Assembly (NCBI GenBank): GCA_002340765.1
Contig: DDMS01000052.1
Location: forward strand, 24,082-59,230
From: Flavobacteriaceae bacterium UBA2540
GTDB taxonomy: Bacteria > Bacteroidota > Bacteroidia > Flavobacteriales > Flavobacteriaceae
Direction of reading: 5' to 3'
Length of the DNA stretch: 35,149 bases
Shown: positions 17,409 to 25,090 of the stretch, in pieces
How the letters are laid out: the number at the start of each line of letters is the position of its first letter
Numbering within the stretch: the first letter of the stretch is position 1
The notes under the pieces: model-generated
What the model saw: only the letters and a program-made list of their open reading frames with translations
Databases searched by the model: none
Told to the model about the DNA's origin: nothing
Made by a program: the position numbers and the translations under genes

Positions 17409-17855
17409 TTAAGCTTTTACGGCTATTTTTTTGATTTTTCGATATAAAAAAGAATTATAAATATTTCTTTTTCCAAAGTTGTTCATCGATTTTGCGTTGA
17501 TAAATTTTCCAAAAAGGATTTTATTAACACCAAAGTATTCGTAAACATTTCCATCAGAAAAAGTAACTTCTAACAGCATACTTTTATGACGCCAATCAGC
17601 AACTTGACATTCTGAAGTGGTGATTTTGTATTCTTCTAAATTGGCTTCTTTAGTCTCAGGAGCAACACCCACTAAAAAATGATACCCGTCAATAATTTTT
17701 GTACTGATTTCTTCAGCTTCCAATTTCGCAGTTTCATCCACAAATTTATCTGGATGGTATTCTTTTACCAAATTTCTATAAGTTGTTTTCAACTCTTTTA
17801 AATCGATAGTACTTTCAATGCTGAACAATTTTTTGTATTCTTTAATTCGCTTCAT
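17409..17855 (-). CDS. J-domain protein with C-terminal KTSC domain
   Basis: A 148 aa protein. Residues 6-60 are a short J-domain (YKKLFSIESTIDLKELKTTY, then HPD at 34-36), the part that stimulates Hsp70/DnaK ATPase. Residues 80-148 look like a KTSC domain: DWRHKSMLLEVTFSDGNVYE, then YFGVNKILFGKFINAKSMNN. KTSC domains are named after LysRS-type contexts but are of unknown function. The combination suggests a specialised co-chaperone. It lies 92 nt downstream of the NlpC/P60 gene on the same strand and ends 35 nt from the convergent serA without a clear terminator. Confidence 0.8.
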   Translation of the reverse strand: MKRIKEYKKLFSIESTIDLKELKTTYRNLVKEYHPDKFVDETAKLEAEEISTKIIDGYHFLVGVAPETKEANLEEYKITTSECQVADWRHKSMLLEVTFSDGNVYEYFGVNKILFGKFINAKSMNNFGKRNIYNSFLYRKIKKIAVKA

Positions 17856-17947
17856 ATATTTTTATTAAAATAGCGCGCAAAAGTATCGATATTAAATGGA
17901 TAGCTTTCTCCTTTTGATGTTAATTAATCATAAAATTTCAGAAATGG

Positions 17948-19141
17948 TTATTCTTTCAAGTTGTTGTTCGTTTTCAAATCAACAATATTCATGTCTTTTT
18001 CACCCAAATATCGTTTGCTTCCCAAATACCTATTTTTATTCATTTCATCAAAACGAGGTTGCATTTTATCCATAGAACTGATATGTACATTTCCTGAAGC
18101 ATGAATAAATTCTTGTTTGTCATTTCCTAACCAAATGCCTACATGAGTTACTTTTTGTTTCTTATTTTTGGTGGTTTTTTTTCCAAAAAACAACAAATCT
18201 CCTTTTTGTAAATCTGAAAAATTGAGTTGTTCATCAACGGTTTTTCCTGCGTTTATTTGTTGTGATGCATCTCTAGGAATCACAAATCCATTTAATAAAT
18301 ACACCATTTTTGTAAAACCGCTACAATCCATTCCTTTTGCAGAAGTTCCTCCCCATAAGTAAGGAAAACCTTCCATTTTTTTCGCAATCTCCTCAATAGA
18401 TTCTTTTGTTGGAAACAAGTTTTCTAACCAAGATTCATAAATGACTGAGTCTTTTTTTTTGATGAAACCCATTCTATTATCAGGATATTTTACTTGATAA
18501 AATTCAGTATCCTCAGCAATATATTGCAACATTCCACCTAAAGAAATATCTGAAATAATCGATTTTTCAACATCTTTTTGCGCATACACAAATCCAAAAA
18601 GTGCCGTAAAAAGTACTTTTTTTGAAGCGTTCCATTGATTGATTTCTGTTTCATTCATCAGTTGAATGCCTCCTTTATCAACCCAAGAAATGTAGTTGTC
18701 AGGAGTTTGAATTCTGTAAAAGTCACCATTTTTGTCCAAAACTTTTAATGACATTCCCAACAAACCTTGTGTGCCCAATTCTGCTGAATGAGATGCTTCT
18801 GAACGAATATTAATTACCGAATTTTTTGCTACTGCAAATCGATTTTCACCAACAACTGAATCAGGCAAAATTCGAACGTTGTTTTCAAATTTGAGATTTG
18901 TTTTTTGGAGACTGTCTGTCAAAATACTAAGCGTATTTTTCGAAGTTGTTTCTCCTTCAAGTGAAAAAAGATTGTTTTTCTGAACAAATTTGATGTCAAA
19001 AAGTTCCACTCTTTTGTCTGGAGCAAATTCTTGTTTGATGGCCAAAGTCACTTTTTCCAACTCTTGAATCGTTTCAATGTCATTTTTGCAAGACATAAAA
19101 ATGATAAAAATCAAACAAACCACTATTTTTAAAAATTTCAT
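17948..19141 (-). CDS. NlpC/P60 peptidase lipoprotein with SH3-like domains
   Basis: A 397 aa cell-wall hydrolase candidate: D,L-endopeptidase of the NlpC/P60 (C40) family that cuts stem peptides of peptidoglycan. The leader ends FMSC (Cys18, lipidated). Two bacterial SH3-like segments are seen, about 103-165 (NSVINIRSEASHSAELGTQG) and 175-232 (VKYPDNRMGFIKKKD). The catalytic domain starts near 258; FPYLWGGTSAKGMDCSGF contains Cys273, THVGIWLG contains His333 and FIHASGNV contains His347, the third polar residue. All three are present, so it should be active. Divergent from the kynurenine operon. Confidence 0.92.
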   Translation of the reverse strand: MKFLKIVVCLIFIIFMSCKNDIETIQELEKVTLAIKQEFAPDKRVELFDIKFVQKNNLFSLEGETTSKNTLSILTDSLQKTNLKFENNVRILPDSVVGENRFAVAKNSVINIRSEASHSAELGTQGLLGMSLKVLDKNGDFYRIQTPDNYISWVDKGGIQLMNETEINQWNASKKVLFTALFGFVYAQKDVEKSIISDISLGGMLQYIAEDTEFYQVKYPDNRMGFIKKKDSVIYESWLENLFPTKESIEEIAKKMEGFPYLWGGTSAKGMDCSGFTKMVYLLNGFVIPRDASQQINAGKTVDEQLNFSDLQKGDLLFFGKKTTKNKKQKVTHVGIWLGNDKQEFIHASGNVHISSMDKMQPRFDEMNKNRYLGSKRYLGEKDMNIVDLKTNNNLKE

Positions 19142-19187
19142 CTGATGTATTTTTTAGCGAATTTACAAAAAATCAAATGCTCATAAA

Positions 19188-19218
19188 TTGAAAACTTAAA
19201 AGTATTGTTTTATCTTTG
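19188..19218 (+). promoter_or_regulatory. Promoter of the kynurenine operon
   Basis: TTG at 19188-19190 and TATCTTTG at 19211-19218 with a 20-nt spacer fit the Bacteroidota consensus. The kynU ATG is 22 nt after the -7 box. No local regulator gene (for example an Lrp-type KynR) is present in the window. Confidence 0.65.
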
Positions 19219-19240
19219 AAAACAAACCAATATTTTTTGC

Positions 19241-20521
19241 ATGCAGTATCAAAATTCATTGGCATTTGCCAAACAAATGGATGCCCAAGATGTGCTTTCG
19301 CATCTTAGAAATCAATTTCACATTCCCAAAGATATAAACGGAAATGAATGGCTGTATTTTGTAGGAAATTCCTTGGGTCTACAGCTAAAATCAACTGAAA
19401 ATTACATTCTTCAAGAATTGAAAGATTGGGCAAATTTGGGAGTAGAAGGTCATTTTGAAGCAAAAAGACCTTGGTTGAATTACCATGAATTTTTGACTGA
19501 AAAAATGGCGAAAATCGTAGGTGCAAAACCAATTGAAGTGGTGGTGATGAACACATTAACTACAAATTTGCATTTGTTGATGGTTTCTTTTTATCAACCT
19601 ACAAAAATCAAATACAAAATTGTCATTGAAAGTGATGCTTTTCCTTCAGATAAATATGCAGTAGAGTCTCAATTAAAATTCCATGGTTTTGATGTTCAAG
19701 AAGGTTTAATTCTTTGGAAACCAAGAGAAGGAGAAGATTTGTTGAGAATGGAAGATTTAGAGCAAATTATTGAAAATCAAGGAGATAAAATTGCAATGTT
19801 GCTGATTGGAGGTATCAATTATTATACAGGTCAGTTTTTGGATTTGAAAAGAATTGCAGCTATTGGTCATTCAAAAGACTGTTTTGTGGGAATTGATTTA
19901 GCACATGGAGTTGGAAATATTCAGCCAAATTTACACGATTCAGAAGTGGATTTTGCAGCTTGGTGTACCTATAAATATTTGAATTCAGGTCCAGGAAGTT
20001 TGGCAGGAATTTTTGTTCACGAAAAACATTCGAAAAATGCAGCATTGCCGCGTTTTTCAGGTTGGTGGAATCACAACAAAAAAACACGTTTCAACATGAG
20101 AATGCCTTTTGATGTTATGGAAGGTGCAGAAGGTTGGCAATTGTCAAATCCGCCAATTTTATCAATGGCTGCCATTTTAGCCTCTTTGGATTTGTTTGAT
20201 GAAGTTGGCATGGATGCTTTGCGAGAAAAATCAGAAAAATTAACCGGTTTTTTCGAATTTTTAATCCAACAAATTGAAACGGACAAAATAAAAATAATTA
20301 CGCCATCCAATCCAAATGAAAGAGGCTGTCAAATTTCTATTCAAATTAAAGATGCTAATAAAAGTTTACATCAACAATTATTAGCAAAAAATATCATCAC
20401 AGATTGGAGAGAACCAAACGTAATTCGTTGTGCACCAGTGCCAATGTATAACAGTTTTGAAGATGTTTATAGAATGGTAGAAAGCCTATCCTCAATCCTT
20501 TCCAAAGGAAAGGAGGTTTAA
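19241..20521 (+). CDS. kynU: Kynureninase
   Basis: PLP enzyme (426 aa) that splits kynurenine or 3-hydroxykynurenine into (3-hydroxy)anthranilate and alanine. Family marks: YFVGNSLGLQ (39-48), FPSDKYA (134-140), GIDLAHGVGN (217-226) with Asp219 for the PLP nitrogen, and the Schiff-base Lys245 in WCTYKYLNSGPG. SGWWNHN and RCAPVPMYNSFEDVYR follow near the end. First gene of the seven-gene kyn operon, 18 nt before kmo. The last dozen residues (about 415-426, SLSSILSKGKEV) and the stop codon are encoded by a C-rich inverted-repeat arm (20485-20520), so the natural C-terminus has been replaced or extended by repeat sequence. Confidence 0.96.
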   Translation: MQYQNSLAFAKQMDAQDVLSHLRNQFHIPKDINGNEWLYFVGNSLGLQLKSTENYILQELKDWANLGVEGHFEAKRPWLNYHEFLTEKMAKIVGAKPIEVVVMNTLTTNLHLLMVSFYQPTKIKYKIVIESDAFPSDKYAVESQLKFHGFDVQEGLILWKPREGEDLLRMEDLEQIIENQGDKIAMLLIGGINYYTGQFLDLKRIAAIGHSKDCFVGIDLAHGVGNIQPNLHDSEVDFAAWCTYKYLNSGPGSLAGIFVHEKHSKNAALPRFSGWWNHNKKTRFNMRMPFDVMEGAEGWQLSNPPILSMAAILASLDLFDEVGMDALREKSEKLTGFFEFLIQQIETDKIKIITPSNPNERGCQISIQIKDANKSLHQQLLAKNIITDWREPNVIRCAPVPMYNSFEDVYRMVESLSSILSKGKEV

Positions 20522-20612
20522 ATACATTAAAAAATAATTATGAAAAAAAATGATCATGATTTGAGTCAGATTGAAAAAGTCCTCCCTTTTGGGGAGGATT
20601 TAGGAGGGGCTG
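20485..20612. repeat. Composite inverted-repeat element 1 (kynU/kmo junction)
   Basis: Left arm 20485-20520 has a perfect stem CCTTTCC/GGAAAGG (20497-20503, 20507-20513) preceded by CCTATCCTCAAT. Right arm 20579-20612 is in the opposite orientation, with stem CCTCCC/GGGAGG (20581-20586, 20592-20597) followed by ATTTAGGAGGGGCTG. The reverse complement of the right end, AGCCCCTCCTAAATCCT, resembles the left end, AGCCTATCCTCAATCCT, so these are terminal inverted repeats. The 128-bp unit spans the kynU stop, the short gap and the first 24 codons of kmo. Confidence 0.7.
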
Positions 20613-22003
20613 TATTAATTATTGGTGCAGGCTTATGTGGCTCGTTATTAGCATTAAGACTAGCGCAAAGAGGATTTTTGGTGGAAGTTTTTGAAAGCAG
20701 ACCAGATTTGCGAAAAGTAGCCATTTCTGCTGGACGTTCTATCAACTTAGCTTTGTCAGATAGAGGTTTGAAAGGATTGCGTTTGTGTGGTGTTGAGGAA
20801 AAAGCTAGAAAACTCTGCATTCCCATGTTTGGAAGATTGATGCATGACAAAGAAAGCAATACTTTTTCATCCAATTATTCAGGTAGAGAAGGTGAGTATA
20901 TCAATTCAATTTCAAGAGGGGATTTGAATGCTTTGTTGCTAGATGAAGCTGAAAAACATGAAAACGTAACCATCCATTTTAACCATAAATGTAAAAAAGT
21001 AGACATAGAAAATGGGACTGCACTTTTTATAAATTCAGAAACAAATGAAGAATTTTCAGTCACTTCCCAAGTAATTTTTGGGACGGATGGTGCTGGGTCA
21101 AGTTTGCGAAAAAGTTATATTTCTGAAAGAAAATTTTTGTTCAGTTATTCTCAAAATTACCTAACTCATGGGTATAAAGAATTAGAGATTCCTGCAGATT
21201 CATCTGGAAATCATCAAATTAGTAAAGATCATTTGCACATTTGGCCAAGAGGCGATTTCATGTTGATTGCATTGCCAAATAGGGATGGAAGTTTTACAGT
21301 GACACTTTTTTTAAGTTTTGATGAAGGGGAATATAATTTCAATAATTTAACATCCGAAGAAAAAATAACAGCTTTTTTTGAACAAGAATTTCCTGATGCT
21401 TTGGCGTTGATACCTAATATCAAAGATGAGTTTTTGAACAACCCAACAGGACCTTTAGGAACTGTAAAATGTTCACCTTGGTTTTATAAAGGAAAAACAG
21501 TTTTATTGGGAGATGCAGCTCATGCAATTGTACCTTTTTACGGTCAAGGAATGAATGCTTCTTTTGAAGATGTTGTAGTGTTGGATGAAATTTTGAATAA
21601 AAAATTGGAAAGTTGGGAAGCTGTTTTTAAAAAATATCAGAAAGCCAGAAAAAAAGACACAGATGCCATTGCAGATTTAGCAATTGATAACTTCTTTGAA
21701 ATGCGAGATCACGTTGCCAATGAATTGTTCAAACAAAAAAGAAAGATTGAAATGGACTTGGAAAAAGCCTTTCCAAATCAGTATTTTTCAAAATATTCAT
21801 TAGTGACTTTTAATGAACATATTGGTTATGAAGAAGCCATGAAAAAAGGCAGAGCGCAAGACAAAGCATTGCTAAATTTGATTTCAGATGAAGCCGTTCA
21901 CACACATGTAAACATGAAAAAAATAGAATTAAAAGTTATTTTAGATGCGGTAATTGAGCAAACAAATGAAATTTTACAAGAAGATAAAATAGCAGGATTG
22001 TAA
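20540..22003 (+). CDS. kmo: Kynurenine 3-monooxygenase
   Basis: FAD-dependent hydroxylase (487 aa) that makes 3-hydroxykynurenine with NADPH and O2. The FAD-binding motif GAGLCG is at 29-34 after a beta strand; the enzyme then shows GRSINLALSDRGLKGL (65-80), FGTDGAGS, the second FAD motif GDAAHAIVPFYGQGMNASFE and a helical C-terminus with NFFEMRDHVA, as in known KMOs. The N-terminus is abnormal: residues 14-24 (VLPFGEDLGGA) are translated from the right arm of a repeat element, placed immediately before the first FAD-binding strand. No closer start codon exists, so the insert is likely in the mature protein. Follows kynU by 18 nt. Confidence 0.96.
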   Translation: MKKNDHDLSQIEKVLPFGEDLGGAVLIIGAGLCGSLLALRLAQRGFLVEVFESRPDLRKVAISAGRSINLALSDRGLKGLRLCGVEEKARKLCIPMFGRLMHDKESNTFSSNYSGREGEYINSISRGDLNALLLDEAEKHENVTIHFNHKCKKVDIENGTALFINSETNEEFSVTSQVIFGTDGAGSSLRKSYISERKFLFSYSQNYLTHGYKELEIPADSSGNHQISKDHLHIWPRGDFMLIALPNRDGSFTVTLFLSFDEGEYNFNNLTSEEKITAFFEQEFPDALALIPNIKDEFLNNPTGPLGTVKCSPWFYKGKTVLLGDAAHAIVPFYGQGMNASFEDVVVLDEILNKKLESWEAVFKKYQKARKKDTDAIADLAIDNFFEMRDHVANELFKQKRKIEMDLEKAFPNQYFSKYSLVTFNEHIGYEEAMKKGRAQDKALLNLISDEAVHTHVNMKKIELKVILDAVIEQTNEILQEDKIAGL

Positions 22004-22006
22004 AAG

Positions 22007-22144
22007 CCCACCTCAATCCTCCCAAAGGGAGGAAGGTTGGTTTCGGAAAAGAATGAAATGATTAGATTAATTTAAATAATATAAACAACAAATTCCAAAT
22101 TTCACCCAGTTTGGAGTTCCTTCCCTTTAGGAAGTTAGGATGGG
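22007..22144. repeat. Composite inverted-repeat element 2 (kmo/ridA junction)
   Basis: Begins 3 nt after the kmo stop. Left arm: outer strands CCACCT (22009-22014) and AGGTTGG (22034-22040, one bulged T), inner perfect stem CCTCCC/GGGAGG (22018-22023, 22027-22032). An A/T-rich centre follows. Right arm 22084-22144 has AATTCCAAA/TTTGGAGTT (22090-22098, 22109-22117 approximately) and CTTCC/GGAAG (22120-22124, 22130-22134) and ends AGGATGGG, 9 nt before the next ATG. The right arm is nearly identical to that of element 3. Confidence 0.72.
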
Positions 22145-22153
22145 ACATATACT

Positions 22154-22555
22154 ATGAAACAAGTAACACCAAGAGGCGCATATCCACATGTAAAGGTGGT
22201 GGGTGATTTTATTTTTGTATCAGGAACAAGTTCTAGGAGAGCAGATAATTCTATTGCGGGCGTTGAAATCATTGATGAAATGGGTACTAAAAAGCTGAAT
22301 GCTTATATCCAAACAAAAGAAGTTTTACAAAATATTGACAACAACTTAAAAGCAGTTGGAGCTAGTTTAAAAGATGCAGTAGACGTTACTTCATTCTTGG
22401 TCAATATGAATGATTTTGCAGATTATAACAAAGCGTATGCGGAGTTTTTTGATAAAGAAACTGGACCTGCAAGAACTACAGTTGCTGTGCATCAGTTACC
22501 ACATCCAGATTTGGTGGTGGAAATAAAAGTGACTGCTTATTTAAAGATAAAATAG
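22154..22555 (+). CDS. RidA-family 2-aminomuconate deaminase
   Basis: A 133 aa RidA-superfamily protein. In this operon the expected job is hydrolytic deamination of 2-aminomuconate to 4-oxalocrotonate, as done by AmnD/NbaF-type enzymes of aminophenol and nitrobenzoate pathways. The fold is marked by GAYPHVKVVGDFIFVSGTSS (8-27), and the family Arg and Glu are visible as Arg107 (GPARTTVAV) and Glu123 (VVEIKVTAY). A general imine deaminase (RidA) role is the alternative, but position between kmo and the semialdehyde dehydrogenase favours the pathway role. It starts 9 nt after a repeat arm and is followed by a purine-rich spacer. Confidence 0.87.
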   Translation: MKQVTPRGAYPHVKVVGDFIFVSGTSSRRADNSIAGVEIIDEMGTKKLNAYIQTKEVLQNIDNNLKAVGASLKDAVDVTSFLVNMNDFADYNKAYAEFFDKETGPARTTVAVHQLPHPDLVVEIKVTAYLKIK

Positions 22556-22560
22556 GGTTG

Positions 22561-22588
22561 AGATTAGAGAATAAAGATTAGAGAATAA
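22561..22588. repeat. 14-bp tandem repeat, two copies, in the ridA-dehydrogenase spacer
   Basis: AGATTAGAGAATAA occurs twice in a row (22561-22574 and 22575-22588) and a decayed third start follows (AGAGTTAG). The strand is almost all purine plus T. The spacer before the SDR gene (24073-24112) is similarly purine-rich, though not tandem. Confidence 0.85.
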
Positions 22589-22629
22589 AGAGTTAGAAAT
22601 ATGGTAAAGATTATATTGTTTTTTTTAAA

Positions 22630-24072
22630 ATGAACATTCAAAACTACATCAATGGGCAATTTATAAATCCAACTCAAAACAATTGGTTGGATAATTACAA
22701 CCCTGCAATTGGAGAGATTTATGGACAAATTCCGAATTCAACAAAAGAAGATGTAGAAAATGCTTATGAAGCTGCTGCAAGTTTTTTTCCAAAATGGTCA
22801 CAAACTTCTTTGGATTACAGAAGTAAAATCCTACTAAAAATTGCAGATTTAATTGAAGAAAATTTAGCTGATTTTGCCAAAGCAGAATCTATTGATAATG
22901 GAAAACCATTGAGCTTGGCAATTGAAATTGACATTCCAAGAGCTGCCAATAATTTTCGTTTTTTTGGACATGCCATCACACAGTTTTCTTCTGAAAGCCA
23001 TGAAAGTGTAGGATTGAATGCTATTAATTTTACATTAAGACAACCTATTGGAGTAGTAGGTTGTATTTCTCCCTGGAATTTGCCTTTGTATTTATTCACT
23101 TGGAAAATTGCACCCGCTATTGCTGCTGGAAATTGTGTGATTGCAAAACCAAGCGAAATCACACCAATGACAGCGTATTTGTTGGGAAAAATTTGTATTA
23201 AAGCAGGTTTACCAAATGGTGTTTTAAACATCGTTCATGGTTTGGGAAATCAAGTTGGAGAAGCCATTATTTCTCATCCAAAAATCAAAGCAATTTCATT
23301 TACTGGAGGCACAAAAACAGGTGCTCATATTGCAAAAATTGCTGCGCCAATGTTTAAAAAACTATCTTTGGAATTAGGAGGGAAAAATCCAACAATCATT
23401 TTTGAAGATTGTGATTATGAAAAAATGCTGGCAACAACGGTTCGTTCTTCGTTTTCAAATCAAGGTCAGATTTGTTTGTGTGGAAGTAGAATTTTGGTAG
23501 AAGTATCTATTTATGAAAAGTTTAAAAATGATTTTATCCAAAAAGTTTCTGAATTAAAAGTTGGAAATCCAGCAGATGAATTAACAAATATTGGAGCATT
23601 AGCATCCAAAGAACATTTGGAAAAAGTAAAAAGTTATATTGATATTGCTGAAAATGATAGAGGAAAAATCCTTTTTGGAGGAAAAAAAGTAGTGGTCGAA
23701 AATTGTGAAAATGGGTATTATTTACAACCTACAATTATTGAAGTTTTTGACAATCAATGTCGATTAAATCAGGAAGAAATATTTGGTCCAGTTGTTACTT
23801 TGATGTCTTTCAAAAATGACAAAGAAGCTTTATTTTTAGCAAATGATACAAAATATGGGTTGTCAGCAACTTTATGGACAAATAATTTGGAAAGAACCAT
23901 GAATTTTTCACAGAAATTAGAAACTGGAATTGTGTGGGTAAATACTTGGATGATGCGAGATTTGAGAACACCTTTTGGCGGTCAAAAAGATTCGGGTTTG
24001 GGGCGTGAAGGTGGATTTGAAGCGCTGCGTTTTTTTACGGAAACAAAAAATATATGTATAAAATATAAATAA
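22630..24072 (+). CDS. 2-aminomuconate 6-semialdehyde dehydrogenase (aldehyde dehydrogenase family)
   Basis: NAD-dependent aldehyde dehydrogenase of 480 aa. Catalytic elements are complete: Asn150 in SPWNLP, Lys173 in IAKPSEITP, FTGGT (224-228), Glu248 in LELGGKNP and the nucleophile Cys282 in NQGQICLCGS. EEIFGPVV and the C-terminal TPFGGQKDSGLGREGG are typical of the ALDH8/hydroxymuconic semialdehyde dehydrogenase group. In context it oxidises 2-aminomuconate semialdehyde from ACMSD to 2-aminomuconate, keeping it from cyclising to picolinate. Fourth gene of the operon. The family is certain; the substrate is inferred from the cluster. Confidence 0.92.
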   Translation: MNIQNYINGQFINPTQNNWLDNYNPAIGEIYGQIPNSTKEDVENAYEAAASFFPKWSQTSLDYRSKILLKIADLIEENLADFAKAESIDNGKPLSLAIEIDIPRAANNFRFFGHAITQFSSESHESVGLNAINFTLRQPIGVVGCISPWNLPLYLFTWKIAPAIAAGNCVIAKPSEITPMTAYLLGKICIKAGLPNGVLNIVHGLGNQVGEAIISHPKIKAISFTGGTKTGAHIAKIAAPMFKKLSLELGGKNPTIIFEDCDYEKMLATTVRSSFSNQGQICLCGSRILVEVSIYEKFKNDFIQKVSELKVGNPADELTNIGALASKEHLEKVKSYIDIAENDRGKILFGGKKVVVENCENGYYLQPTIIEVFDNQCRLNQEEIFGPVVTLMSFKNDKEALFLANDTKYGLSATLWTNNLERTMNFSQKLETGIVWVNTWMMRDLRTPFGGQKDSGLGREGGFEALRFFTETKNICIKYK

Positions 24073-24150
24073 GAATTAAGAAAAAAGAGAAAAGAAAAAA
24101 GATTAAAATAGGTCATTATTCTGTACTTTTTTTCTATTATCTCGATACAA

Positions 24151-24939
24151 ATGAATTTAGGAATCCAAAATAAAAACGCACTTGTTTGCGGAAGTACAGC
24201 AGGAATAGGAAAAGCAACCTCAATTTTGTTAGCAAAAGAAGGCGCAAACGTTACGTTGATTGCAAGAAATGAAGAAAAACTGAAATCAGTTTTACAAGAA
24301 TTACCAAAAAGTAATGAACAAAAACACAGTTATTTGATAGCCGATTTTTCGAAACCTGAAGAATTGCAAAAGATAGTTTCAGATTTTATAAAAAATAATC
24401 ACGGATTTCATATTTTGGTAAACAATACTGGAGGACCAAGAAGTGGAGCGATTTTAGAGGCAACTTTAGAACAGTTTGAAAATACGTTCACTCAGCATTT
24501 AAAATCCAATCATGTTTTAGTGCAAGCAACCATTCCGTTTATGAAAACTCAATGTTATGGTAGAATCATTAATATTATTTCAACTTCAGTTAAAGAGCCT
24601 ATTGAAGGATTAGGAGTTAGCAATACTATTAGAGCTGCAGTTGGAAATTGGTCAAAAACCTTAGCGTCAGAAGTTGGAAATCATGGTATTACTGTCAATA
24701 ACGTGTTGCCTGGTTTTACTGAAACTGAACGTTTGGACGAAATTATCAATATAAAAGCAGCAAATGAAAACCGAAGTTTTGAAGAAATGTCTGCAATGTT
24801 GAAAAATTATACACCTGCAAAACGTTTCGCAAGACCAGAAGAAACAGCTAGTGCAATTGTATTTCTTGCTAGTGAAAAAGCGAGTTATATCAATGGAATT
24901 AATCTTCCAGTTGATGGAGGAAGAACAAAAAGTTTGTAG
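24151..24939 (+). CDS. Atypical SDR-family protein of the kynurenine operon
   Basis: A 262 aa short-chain dehydrogenase-like protein. The nucleotide-binding motif GSTAGIG (14-20) and a variant NNTGG (91-95) are present, as are SVKEP after a serine (Ser144) and GITVNNVLPGFTETERL (179-195). The catalytic Tyr-x-x-x-Lys is not: the aligned segment GVSNTIRAAVGNWSK gives Ser157 and Arg161 in place of Tyr and Lys. This matches a known divergent SDR branch with SNxxRA in this place, whose chemistry is not established. Placement between two pathway enzymes suggests a role in kynurenine or aminomuconate breakdown, but no specific step can be assigned. Ends in TAG directly before repeat element 3. Confidence 0.85.
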   Translation: MNLGIQNKNALVCGSTAGIGKATSILLAKEGANVTLIARNEEKLKSVLQELPKSNEQKHSYLIADFSKPEELQKIVSDFIKNNHGFHILVNNTGGPRSGAILEATLEQFENTFTQHLKSNHVLVQATIPFMKTQCYGRIINIISTSVKEPIEGLGVSNTIRAAVGNWSKTLASEVGNHGITVNNVLPGFTETERLDEIINIKAANENRSFEEMSAMLKNYTPAKRFARPEETASAIVFLASEKASYINGINLPVDGGRTKSL

Positions 24940-25081
24940 CACACCTCAATCCCACCCAAATGGAGGAAGTCTGGTGTGTGAAAAAAATTTAAAAAGAGTG
25001 ATTTAATAAAAAGAATATTAACAACAAACTCCAAATTTTACCCAGTTTGGAGTTCCTTCCCTTTAGGAAGGATAGGATGGG
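24940..25081. repeat. Composite inverted-repeat element 3 (SDR/dioxygenase junction)
   Basis: Starts directly after the SDR stop codon. Left arm has outer strands CACACC/GGTGTG (24940-24945, 24973-24978) around the C-rich segment CTCAATCCCACCC and GGAGGAAG. The centre is A/T-rich. Right arm 25020-25081 repeats the element-2 right arm with about four differences over 62 nt, including AACTCCAAA/TTTGGAGTT and CTTCC/GGAAG, and ends AGGATGGG 9 nt before the dioxygenase ATG, the same distance as in element 2. Confidence 0.72.
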
Positions 25082-25090
25082 TTTTTAATT

